Assembly: GCA_051001995.1 (NCBI GenBank)
Contig: JBPCMT010000143.1
Coordinates: forward strand, 1-12,536
Reading direction: 5' to 3'
DNA length: 12,536 nucleotides
DNA from: CAWEHQ01 sp051001995
GTDB taxonomy: Bacteria > Actinomycetota > Thermoleophilia > Solirubrobacterales > Thermoleophilaceae
This document shows, in pieces, positions 6,507 to 12,536 of the stretch (within the stretch, counting starts at the first letter, position 1; each line of letters begins with the position of its first letter). The position numbers were made by a program, and so were the translations under genes. Below the pieces are notes generated by a model. That model did no database searches, was not told the origin of the DNA, and saw nothing but the letters and a program-made list of their open reading frames with translations.

Positions 6507-8671
6507 GAGCGCTTCTTCAAGGGCGCGTAGTCGACCATCAGCTTGCGCTCCGACCCGTCGCCGGCGAAGCGCACGACGACGACTCCCCCACGCTCGAGCG
6601 CGGTGACCACGCCCTCGCCGAGCGTGGCGTGCACGACGTCGTCGCCGAGCGCGAACGAGACGCCTCCCGTCCCCGGGCCCGGCGCCGCTCCACCCCGGTC
6701 CCACGAGTCCGCCGCCGGCTCCGGCTCGCGATCGGTGAGCTCCGCCGGGATCTCCGAGAGGAAGCGGCTCGGCACGTTCCAGTCGCGCGACCCGTAGAGG
6801 CTGCGCACGCGCGCGTGTGTCAGGTGGAGCTCGCGCATCGCTCGTGTCATGCCGACGTAGCAGAGGCGGCGCTCCTCCTCGAGGTCGCCCGCCTCGATCG
6901 CGCGCATGTGCGGGAAGACGCCCTCCTCGCACCCGATCATGAACACGACCGGGTACTCGAGCCCCTTCGCGTTGTGAAGCGTCATCAGCGTGAGAACGCC
7001 GTCGTCGTCACGGAGCTCGTCCTGGTCGGTGAAGAGCGCGACCTGCTGGAGGAACTCCTCGAGCGAGGGGCCCTCCTCGTCGGTCCCGCCTGACGCGTCG
7101 TACTCGCGCGCGACCCCGACGAGCTCCTCGAGGTTCTCGAGCCGGCCCTGAGCCTCGATCGTGCGCTCGGCCTCGAGCGCGTCGGTGTAGCCGGTCTCAC
7201 CGAGCAGCTCGTGCAGGAGGTCGCCGACCGACGGCTGCTCGGCACGCTCGCGCAGGCGCTCCATCGTGGACATGAAGCGCCCGACGGCCTTCACCGCGGC
7301 GGAGCCCAGCGCGGGGACGCTCTCGGGCCGCGCGGCCACCTCCCACACCGGCGCGCCGACCGTATTCGCGTGCGACACGATCCGCGCCTGGGTGGTCTGC
7401 CCGATGCCGCGCCGAGGAGCGTTCACCACCCGCTGGAACGAGACGGCGTCCTGGGGGTTCGCGATCAGCGTCAGATAGGCGAGCGCGTCCTTGATCTCGG
7501 CGCGCTCGTAGAACTTCGTGCCGCCGATGACGCGATAGCCGACGCCATAGCGAACCAGCGTGTCCTCGAGCACGCGGCTCTGGGCGTTGGTCCGGTAGAA
7601 GACCGCCACCTCGTCGCGCGAATGGCCCTCGTCCACGAGGCCCTCGATCTCGCCGGCCACGAAGCGGGCCTCGGCGTGCTCGTCCTCGAGCTCGGCGACG
7701 TGGACGAGGTCGCCGGCGCCGCCGTCAGTCCACAGCGCCTTGACCTTGCGGCCGCGGTTGTTCGCCACCACGGCGTTGGCCGCCGACAGGATCGTCTGCG
7801 TCGAGCGGTAGTTCTGCTCGAGCTTGACCACCTGCGCGTCGCCGAAGTCTTCCTCGAACTCGAGGATGTTGCGAATGTCGGCGCCGCGAAACGCATAGAT
7901 CGCCTGGTCGTCGTCACCGACCACCGCGAGATTGCGATGCTCCTCGGCCAGGATCTGGAGCCAGCGGTACTGCGCCCGGTTGGTGTCCTGGTACTCGTCC
8001 ACGAGAACGTGGGCGAAGCCGTGCTGGTAGCGCTCGCGGACCTCGGGGAAGAGCTCGAGCAGGTTCACGCAGCGAAACAGCAGGTCATCGAAGTCCATCG
8101 CGTTCATCGCGTGGATGCGCTGCTCGTAGAGCTCGTAGACGCCGGCGGCCGTCTGCTCGAAGAACGACGAGATCCGCTCGCGGTAGGCGGCGGCGTCGAG
8201 CAGCGTGTTCTTCGAGTCCGAGATCTGCCGGCGAATTGCGCGCGGCGTGAAGCGCTTCGGGTCGATGTCGAGCTCGTCGAGGCAGCGCCTTACGAGCCGC
8301 AGCGAGTCCTGCTCGTCGTAGATCGTGAAGCCGCGCGTGTAGCCGAGCCGGTCGGCGCCGGCGCGCAGCATGCGCGCGCACGCCGAGTGGAACGTCATCA
8401 CCCACATCGCCTTTGCGCGCCGGCCCACGAGGCGCTCCACGCGCTCGCGCATCTCGCCCGCGGCCTTGTTGGTGAAGGTGATCGCCAGGACCTCGCCGGG
8501 CCTCGCGCGGCCCGACTGCACGAGGTGGGCGATCCGCCGCGTGAGCACCGCCGTCTTGCCCGACCCGGCCCCGGCCAGGATCAGGAGCGGCCCGTCGCCG
8601 GCGAGGACGGCCTCGCGCTGGGGCTCGTTCAGGCCGTCCAGCAGCGAGTCCGGGGTGAGTGTGGCGCTCAC
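6503..8671 (-). CDS. pcrA: UvrD-family SF1 DNA helicase PcrA
   Basis: PcrA is an ATP-dependent 3'-5' helicase/translocase in DNA repair, replication restart and transcription-coupled processes. From GTG 8671 it is 722 residues, typical length. Visible motifs are the Q motif LNEPQREAV (14-22), Walker A AGAGSGKT (33-40), motif Ia ITFTNKAAGEM (64-74), Walker B DEYQDTN (225-231), motif III GDDDQAIYAFRGA (252-264) and motif IV LEQNYRST (284-291). Motif V is TLHNAKGLEYPVVF and motif VI is RRLCYVGMTRA. The C-terminus has the Tudor-like module (DDVVHATLGEGVV and MVDYAPLKK) that in PcrA contacts RNA polymerase. An ATG at 8809 is in frame but would overlap the divergent gene and add an unrelated tail. 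A TATCCT box seven bases before the GTG supports a leaderless start. Confidence 0.96.
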   Translation of the reverse strand: MSATLTPDSLLDGLNEPQREAVLAGDGPLLILAGAGSGKTAVLTRRIAHLVQSGRARPGEVLAITFTNKAAGEMRERVERLVGRRAKAMWVMTFHSACARMLRAGADRLGYTRGFTIYDEQDSLRLVRRCLDELDIDPKRFTPRAIRRQISDSKNTLLDAAAYRERISSFFEQTAAGVYELYEQRIHAMNAMDFDDLLFRCVNLLELFPEVRERYQHGFAHVLVDEYQDTNRAQYRWLQILAEEHRNLAVVGDDDQAIYAFRGADIRNILEFEEDFGDAQVVKLEQNYRSTQTILSAANAVVANNRGRKVKALWTDGGAGDLVHVAELEDEHAEARFVAGEIEGLVDEGHSRDEVAVFYRTNAQSRVLEDTLVRYGVGYRVIGGTKFYERAEIKDALAYLTLIANPQDAVSFQRVVNAPRRGIGQTTQARIVSHANTVGAPVWEVAARPESVPALGSAAVKAVGRFMSTMERLRERAEQPSVGDLLHELLGETGYTDALEAERTIEAQGRLENLEELVGVAREYDASGGTDEEGPSLEEFLQQVALFTDQDELRDDDGVLTLMTLHNAKGLEYPVVFMIGCEEGVFPHMRAIEAGDLEEERRLCYVGMTRAMRELHLTHARVRSLYGSRDWNVPSRFLSEIPAELTDREPEPAADSWDRGGAAPGPGTGGVSFALGDDVVHATLGEGVVTALERGGVVVVRFAGDGSERKLMVDYAPLKKRS

Positions 8672-8678
8672 CGGGCCG

Positions 8679-8684
8679 AGGATA
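8679..8684 (-). promoter_or_regulatory. Possible -10 box of pcrA (TATCCT)
   Basis: TATCCT on the minus strand is followed by seven bases and then the GTG start of pcrA, with no Shine-Dalgarno between. This spacing fits transcription starting at the start codon. The -35 region is unconvincing. Confidence 0.45.
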
Positions 8685-8714
8685 GAGCGGCGCTCGGCCG
8701 CCTCACGGGTGCCG

Positions 8715-8720
8715 TACGGT
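8715..8720 (+). promoter_or_regulatory. Possible -10 box of qng1 (TACGGT)
   Basis: TACGGT fits TAnnnT and lies six bases before the GTG at 8727. If it is the -10 box, the transcript begins at that GTG, which favours 8727 over the in-frame GTG at 8709. Both divergent promoters then share a gap of only 55 bases. Confidence 0.4.
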
Positions 8721-8726
8721 GCGGCG

Positions 8727-9599
8727 GTGCGGCTCTGCGACGAGGTCCGGGCAGCCTGCGCCGACGTCGCCGCCTCGGCTCGATACGTCCGCATCGAGGC
8801 CGACCGCATCGGCTCGATCGAACCCGGTCCCGAGCCGGCGCTCGACCCCCAGCGCCACCACCTCGAGGGCCCGAAGGCGGGCGTCGCCGCCTACCTCCTG
8901 ACGCTGGACGCGGTCAACTTCGGCTCGGGCTGGTTCCCCACGCTTCGCAAGCGACCGGGGTCCTCGGGGTACCTCACGATCGCCGCGGCGCTCAGCGATC
9001 GCTTTCGAGCGGGCGGCGCGTGGTCGGCGGCCGAGCTGCGCGCGCTCGACCGGCCCACGGTGGCGCGGACGTTCGGGCAGGACGAACGCCACCCGCTCAT
9101 GCGCCTCTACGCGGAGGCGCTGCGCGACCTCGGCCGCTTCCTGGGCGAGCGCGAGCCGCTGGAGGTCGTGACCGCGGCCGGGGGGTCGGCGGAGCGGTTC
9201 GCCGAGGCGCTAGCCCGCGGGATGCGCTTCTTCGACGACCGCGGCTTCTACAAGCGTGCCCAGATCGCCGCAAGCGACATGGCGCTCGGCGGCGTGGCCG
9301 ACTTCCAGGATCTCGGCCGGCTGACGATCTTCGCCGACAACCTCGTACCGCACGTCCTGCGCGTCGACGGCGTGCTGCGCTACGACCCCGCGCTTGCGCA
9401 CCGGATCGACGCGGGCGAACCGCTCCCCCCGGGCGAGGAGGAGACGGAGATACGCGCGTGCGCCGTGCAGGCCTGCGAGCTGATCGCGGCTCGGCTCGAG
9501 GTGCCCGCGCGCGTCCTCGACGGCTGGCTCTGGAACCGTGGTCAGGCGCCCCGGTACAAGGCGCGGCCGCGACACCGGACGCGCACGGTCTACTACTGA
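8727..9599 (+). CDS. qng1: Queuosine 5'-phosphate N-glycosylase (DUF2419 / Q-salvage family)
   Basis: Members of this family (DUF2419, Qng1) hydrolyse queuosine 5'-monophosphate to queuine and ribose 5-phosphate, so that queuine can be reinserted into tRNA anticodons by Tgt. From GTG 8727 the protein has 290 residues, about the family length. Recognisable conserved blocks are GPKAGVAAYLLTLDAVNFGSGW (48-69) with WFPTLRKRPG, RGFYKRAQI (172-180), DLGRLTIFADNLVPHVL (195-211), YDPALAHRID, the acidic EEETEIRACAVQA segment (238-249), and the late WLWNRGQAPRYKARP. An in-frame GTG at 8709 would add six residues. The gene stands alone on the plus strand, divergent from pcrA and convergent with cysE. 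No queuosine biosynthesis gene is visible nearby, so a salvage role is inferred from the family. Confidence 0.9.
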   Translation: MRLCDEVRAACADVAASARYVRIEADRIGSIEPGPEPALDPQRHHLEGPKAGVAAYLLTLDAVNFGSGWFPTLRKRPGSSGYLTIAAALSDRFRAGGAWSAAELRALDRPTVARTFGQDERHPLMRLYAEALRDLGRFLGEREPLEVVTAAGGSAERFAEALARGMRFFDDRGFYKRAQIAASDMALGGVADFQDLGRLTIFADNLVPHVLRVDGVLRYDPALAHRIDAGEPLPPGEEETEIRACAVQACELIAARLEVPARVLDGWLWNRGQAPRYKARPRHRTRTVYY

Positions 9600-9604
9600 C
9601 GCAC

Positions 9605-9623
9605 CCGGCGGCTCAGCCGCCGG
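9605..9623. terminator. GC hairpin between convergent qng1 and cysE
   Basis: CCGGCGGCT (9605-9613), one central base, and AGCCGCCGG (9615-9623) form a perfect inverted repeat. This gives an eight-bp all-GC stem with a three-base loop. The loop read on the minus strand is the cysE stop codon TGA. Its position six bases after the qng1 stop and at the end of cysE suits a bidirectional terminator, but there is no U tract on either side. Confidence 0.55.
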
Positions 9624-10350
9624 CGGGGTCCGCGCCGCGCGGGCGAAGCGGGCGCACCTCGGCGGCCCGAGGAGGCTCGCGTCCCGTGGCGTCCGCCAGG
9701 AGGTCCTCGAGCTCTGCCACACGCGCCGAGAGGGCGCGGATCGCGTCCGCCACCGGGTCGGGCAGGTGCGCCCAGTCGGCGTCGGGCCCCTCGGGGCGCC
9801 TGCCGTCGACTCGGACCGGGTGGCCGGGATTGCCGACGACGGTGGCGTGCGGCGGCACGTCGTGGATCACGACGGTGTTCGCGCCGACCTTGGCGCAGTG
9901 GCCGACTCGGATCGGACCGAGAAGCTTCGCCCCGGAGCCGATCACGACCTCGTCCTCGACCGTCGGGTGGCGCTTGCCGCGTTGGAAGCCGGTGCCACCG
10001 AGCGTGACGCCCTGATAGAGGGTGACGTTGCTGCCCACCTCGGCGGTCTCCCCAACCACCACACCGGCGCCGTGATCGATGAACAGCGAGTCGCCGATCC
10101 GCGCCGCGGGATGGATCTCGACGCCGGTCGCGACCCGGCTCGCGTTGGCCACCAAGCGCGGCACCACCGGCATGCCGGCGTCGTGCAGCGCATGTGCGAC
10201 GCGGTGGGCGAGCAGCGCCTGCACGCCGCCGTAGGTCAGCAGGATCTCGATCCTGCCGATGCCCCGCGCCGCGGGGTCGCGGTCCTGGGCCGCCGAGAGA
10301 TCCTGTCGCAGCTCGCGCGCGACGCGCGTGAGTGTCCCCAGGCCGAGCAT
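9613..10350 (-). CDS. cysE: Serine O-acetyltransferase (short, EpsC-type)
   Basis: CysE transfers acetyl from acetyl-CoA to L-serine, giving O-acetylserine for CysK. The 245-residue chain has a helical N-terminus (1-70) and then left-handed beta-helix hexapeptide repeats (about 76-180). The catalytic histidine is H93 in FIDHGAGVVVGE, and a second conserved histidine, H128 in GKRHPT, is present, as are LGGTG (117-121) and PPHATVVGNP. After residue 190 there is a probable coiled coil (DPVADAIRALSARVAELEDLL) and a Pro/Arg-rich tail ending in DPAGG. The classical tail ending in isoleucine that docks into CysK is absent. ATG 10350 abuts the TAG of the upstream E1-like gene with no gap, so translation is probably coupled. 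Confidence 0.95.
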   Translation of the reverse strand: MLGLGTLTRVARELRQDLSAAQDRDPAARGIGRIEILLTYGGVQALLAHRVAHALHDAGMPVVPRLVANASRVATGVEIHPAARIGDSLFIDHGAGVVVGETAEVGSNVTLYQGVTLGGTGFQRGKRHPTVEDEVVIGSGAKLLGPIRVGHCAKVGANTVVIHDVPPHATVVGNPGHPVRVDGRRPEGPDADWAHLPDPVADAIRALSARVAELEDLLADATGREPPRAAEVRPLRPRGADPAGG

Positions 10351-11112
10351 CTATCCGGATTGTGGCTGAGCGCCGAGCCCGGCGCACGCCGTGCAGTCCT
10401 CGCGCCGGGAGGTCGGGGTCATCGTGTGGGACCAATCGGCGCCGTCGAGCCACAGCACGCGATCGAGCAGCGGCGTCCCGATCCCCGTGAGAAACTTCAG
10501 CGCCTCGATCGCCTGGATCGCGCCGACGAGAGCGGCAACCGCTCCGAGCGCGCCGCCCGCCGCCTCGAGCGGGCCATCTCGATCTTCGAACGCGCAGGCC
10601 CGGCAGGCGGACCTCCCCGGGCGGGTGGACATCACGAACCCGCGCAGCCCGCGCGTCCCACCCGTGACCAGCGCGGCGCCCGTCGCGCAGCACGCGCGAT
10701 TCGCGAGCGCAGACGTGGATGCCGAGCTCGAGCAGTCGACCACCACGTCGGCCCCCGCGACGATCGCCTCGGCGTTGGCCCCCTCGACTGCGACCGGGTA
10801 GGCGTCGGCCTGGACATCCGGGTTGAGCAGCCCGAGCTTCGCGGCGGCGCTGTCCGCCCGGCTTCGCCCGACGTCAGGCGTGAAGTGCAGCGACGCTCCA
10901 TGCAGATCTCGGGCCGCCACCTCGTCGCCGTCGACGATCCCGAGCCGTCCCACGCCGGCCGCTGAGAGGTGGGTCGCGGCCGCCGAGCCGAGCGCGCCCG
11001 CCCCGACGACAATCGCGCTTGCGCTCGCCAGGCGCTGCTGGACAGCGTCCGTCCAGCCCTCCAGCTCGAGCTGGCTCGAGTAGCGCCCGAGCTCGTCCTC
11101 CTCCGGCGTCAC
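10351..11112 (-). CDS. MoeB/ThiF-like E1-family protein with altered active site
   Basis: The 253-residue protein has the E1-like fold in order. GAGALG (37-42) is the nucleotide loop, and VDGDEV (60-65) holds the acidic pair. LLNPDV and VVVDCSS follow, then zinc cysteines C170/C173 and C240/C243, and the helix VGAIQAIEALKFLTG. Such enzymes adenylate the Gly-Gly tail of MoaD, ThiS or CysO. Compared with E. coli MoeB, key residues are replaced: RYxRQ arginine by S13, the NLQRQ asparagine and arginine by D69 and G72, the lysine by R85, and the TDN aspartate by S129. No cysteine lies between 174 and 239, where the catalytic one should be. It may therefore be a non-catalytic scaffold or regulator. 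It starts at GTG 11112, 22 bases after cysK, and abuts cysE. Confidence 0.88.
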   Translation of the reverse strand: MTPEEDELGRYSSQLELEGWTDAVQQRLASASAIVVGAGALGSAAATHLSAAGVGRLGIVDGDEVAARDLHGASLHFTPDVGRSRADSAAAKLGLLNPDVQADAYPVAVEGANAEAIVAGADVVVDCSSSASTSALANRACCATGAALVTGGTRGLRGFVMSTRPGRSACRACAFEDRDGPLEAAGGALGAVAALVGAIQAIEALKFLTGIGTPLLDRVLWLDGADWSHTMTPTSRREDCTACAGLGAQPQSG

Positions 11113-11134
11113 AGCAGCGGCGTGCGAGCCGTCG

Positions 11135-12085
11135 TCAGGGCGCGAAGAACGGCGTCGAGACGTAGCGCTCGCCGGAGTCGGGCATCACAACGACCACGGT
11201 CTTGCCGCGCCACTCGTCGCGACGGCCCAGCTCGATCGCGGCACAGAGGGCGGCGCCGCAGGAGATCCCGCCGAGGATCCCCTCACGGCGAGCGCAGCGC
11301 CGCGCCGTCTCGATCGCGTCCTCGTCGGTGACCGTGATCACCTCGTCGATCACCTCGCGGTTGAGGACGTCGGGCACGAACCCGGCGCCGATGCCCTGAA
11401 TCCGATGCGGGCCAGGGGTGCCGCCCGAGATCACGGGCGACCCCGCGGGCTCCACCGCCACGACGTGCAGGTCGGGGTTGAGCTCCTTGAGGCGCTCGCC
11501 CGCGCCGGTGATCGTCCCGCCGGTCCCGACGCTGGCGATCAGCGCGTCGACCGCGCCGCCGGCGTCGCGCCAGATCTCCTCGGCGGTGGTCCTCCGGTGC
11601 ACCTCGGGGTTCGCGGGGTTCGAGAACTGGTCGGGGCGGAAGGCGTCGCCACCGCGGGCGGCGGCGATCCGGCAGGCAGCCTCCACCGCCTCGTCCATCC
11701 CGCCGAGCGACTCGGTGACCTCGACCTCCGCGCCGTAGAGCCGCAGGAGGCTCTCGCGCTCGCGGCTCATGCCCTGGGGCATCGCGAGGACGAGCTCGTA
11801 CCCCTTCGCCGCGCAGACGAATGCCAGCGCGATGCCGGTGTTGCCCGAGGTCGCCTCGACGATCGTCGTGCGGCCCGGCTCGATCTTGCCGTCGGCCTCG
11901 GCGGCCTCGATCATCGCGACGCCGATGCGGTCCTTGACGCTTCCCCCGGGGTTGCTGGACTCGAGCTTGCCGAGCAGGTCCGCCGCGCAGTCGGGCGCCA
12001 GGCGCCCCATGCGGACGAGCGGCGTGCAGCCGACGAGCGCGGCCGGGTTGTCCGGGATCAGTCGCGGGGAGCGCGTCGCGGCCAC
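11135..12085 (-). CDS. cysK: Cysteine synthase A (O-acetylserine sulfhydrylase)
   Basis: CysK is a PLP enzyme joining O-acetylserine and sulfide to give cysteine. From GTG 12085 it is 316 residues, close to the usual 305-315. The PLP lysine is K51 in NPGGSVKDR. The substrate loop TSGNTG is at 79-84 and the phosphate-binding GTGGT at 187-191. QGIGAGFVP (230-238), GGISCGAAL with S275 near the pyridine nitrogen, and MPDSGERYVST complete the CysK-type signature set. An ATG at 12142 is in frame but would add 19 residues unlike the family and overlap the start codon of the divergent lipoprotein gene. TACCCT six bases before the chosen GTG suggests a leaderless mRNA. It heads the cysK, E1-like, cysE operon. 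Confidence 0.96.
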   Translation of the reverse strand: MAATRSPRLIPDNPAALVGCTPLVRMGRLAPDCAADLLGKLESSNPGGSVKDRIGVAMIEAAEADGKIEPGRTTIVEATSGNTGIALAFVCAAKGYELVLAMPQGMSRERESLLRLYGAEVEVTESLGGMDEAVEAACRIAAARGGDAFRPDQFSNPANPEVHRRTTAEEIWRDAGGAVDALIASVGTGGTITGAGERLKELNPDLHVVAVEPAGSPVISGGTPGPHRIQGIGAGFVPDVLNREVIDEVITVTDEDAIETARRCARREGILGGISCGAALCAAIELGRRDEWRGKTVVVVMPDSGERYVSTPFFAP

Positions 12086-12091
12086 TCGGCC

Positions 12092-12097
12092 AGGGTA
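12092..12097 (-). promoter_or_regulatory. Possible -10 box of the cysteine operon (TACCCT)
   Basis: TACCCT on the minus strand fits TAnnnT and lies six bases before the GTG start of cysK, leaving no room for a Shine-Dalgarno. This is consistent with a leaderless transcript and supports the chosen start. No -35 hexamer stands out. Confidence 0.4.
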
Positions 12098-12122
12098 TCC
12101 CGCCACCGCCGCCGCCACGGCA

Positions 12123-12128
12123 TACAAT
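12123..12128 (+). promoter_or_regulatory. Possible -10 box of the lipoprotein gene (TACAAT)
   Basis: TACAAT matches TATAAT at five of six positions and lies 12 bases before the ATG at 12141. A start of transcription about seven bases later would leave a leader of only about five bases. The -35 region is GC-rich and unconvincing. Confidence 0.45.
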
Positions 12129-12140
12129 CCCCGCGCGATC

Positions 12141-12536
12141 ATGGGGGGTCACCGGGGAGCAATCGCAATCGGCACGGCAGCCTGCGTCCTGCTCGCCGGC
12201 TGCGGCGCCACGACTTCGGACGAGGGCGACTTCGACCCGGCGGCGGCCGAGCGGTTCATCCGCAATAAGGCGCGCGCCGACGTGCAGGCCAACCCGGCGC
12301 TCCAGCAGAAGGACCCCGAGGACCCCACCGTCGAGTGCCGCGAAGGTCAGGCCGACGAGGAGCCGACCGAGGAGGAGGCCCGCTTCACCTGCGAGGTGAT
12401 GGTCGTCGGCGAGGACGGCACCCCGCTCGGGCAGCAGACGTGGAAGGCGGAGGTCGAGCTCGACACCGCCAGCGGGAACACCGTCGTGCGGAGCTCGCGG
12501 CGCGTGGCCACGACGATCACGCCGGCGCCGACGCCG
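12141..12536 (+). CDS. Lipoprotein, partial at right edge, DUF4333-like
   Basis: The ATG at 12141 opens a frame with no stop before the window ends (132 codons). A short basic start (H4, R5) and a hydrophobic run lead to the lipobox LAGC, with C21 as the lipidated residue. The protein should thus be anchored to the outer face of the membrane. Mature residues are polar and acidic, with two cysteines (C66 in VECRE, C84 in FTCEV) that could form a disulfide, and a beta-rich stretch around them. The spacing of the two cysteines and the following VxVxGEDG segment recall DUF4333-type actinobacterial lipoproteins, but that is tentative. It is divergent from cysK, separated by 55 bases. Confidence 0.8.
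   Translation, partial: MGGHRGAIAIGTAACVLLAGCGATTSDEGDFDPAAAERFIRNKARADVQANPALQQKDPEDPTVECREGQADEEPTEEEARFTCEVMVVGEDGTPLGQQTWKAEVELDTASGNTVVRSSRRVATTITPAPTP

Noticed and set aside
8672..8809. ATG at 8809 as the pcrA start
   Set aside because: It would add 46 residues with no family counterpart and overlap the divergent qng1. The GTG at 8671 is next to the Q motif and has a suitably spaced TATCCT.
7211..10015. Very long plus-strand open frame across pcrA, qng1 and cysE
   Set aside because: It is antisense to pcrA and out of frame with qng1, is rich in Arg/Ala/Gly/Pro, and shows no family motifs. Long open antisense frames are expected at this GC content.
12086..12142. ATG at 12142 as the cysK start
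   Set aside because: The extra 19 residues are unlike CysK N-termini, and the start would overlap the lipoprotein start codon on the other strand.
1..12536. tRNA, rRNA, insertion sequences or prophage genes
   Set aside because: No cloverleaf-like sequences, rRNA segments, transposase motifs or phage structural genes were seen. The gene set is housekeeping in character.

Overview
The window is very GC-rich (about 70% or more by eye). Starts are mostly GTG, genes are tightly packed, and stop and start codons often overlap or abut. All of this, together with gatCAB, a four-TM 'WF/WY' membrane protein pair, a bacterial queuosine-salvage glycosylase and an actinobacterial-type pcrA, suggests an actinobacterium, possibly of the Thermoleophilia/Solirubrobacterales. 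That placement is inference, because no rRNA or marker tree is available here.

Layout from left to right. (i) 1-963, minus strand: a small 74-residue protein ending in Gly-Gly with its own strong ribosome binding site, then a two-TM protein, then the first 20 residues of a further gene that runs off the left edge. (ii) 1015-5291, minus strand: one operon reading 173-aa four-TM protein, 183-aa four-TM protein, gatC, gatA, gatB, with 4-8 base overlaps or zero gaps at every junction. (iii) 5292-5645: the only long intergenic stretch. It holds two related imperfect inverted repeats whose TGG cores lie 102 bases apart. (iv) 5646-8671, minus strand: pcrA followed by folD, coupled by a GTGA overlap. 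(v) 8727-9599, plus strand: a DUF2419/Qng1 queuosine-salvage enzyme, divergent from pcrA. (vi) 9613-12085, minus strand: a cysteine-synthesis operon reading cysK, an E1/MoeB-like protein, cysE. It converges on qng1 with a GC hairpin between them. (vii) 12141-12536, plus strand: the start of a lipoprotein gene running off the right edge.

Functionally, GatCAB converts misacylated Glu-tRNA(Gln) and/or Asp-tRNA(Asn) to the correct aminoacyl-tRNA. PcrA and FolD serve DNA repair/transcription and one-carbon metabolism. Qng1 releases queuine for tRNA modification. CysE and CysK make O-acetylserine and then cysteine.

The least ordinary items are four. The E1-like protein inside the cysteine operon has lost nearly all adenylation residues while keeping its zinc cysteines. 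The Gly-Gly-tailed small protein could be a ubiquitin/MoaD-like fold. The paired hairpin repeats lie at 5416-5570. Finally, the first gene of four transcription units has a TAnnnT box 6-7 bases before its start codon, which suggests leaderless transcripts.
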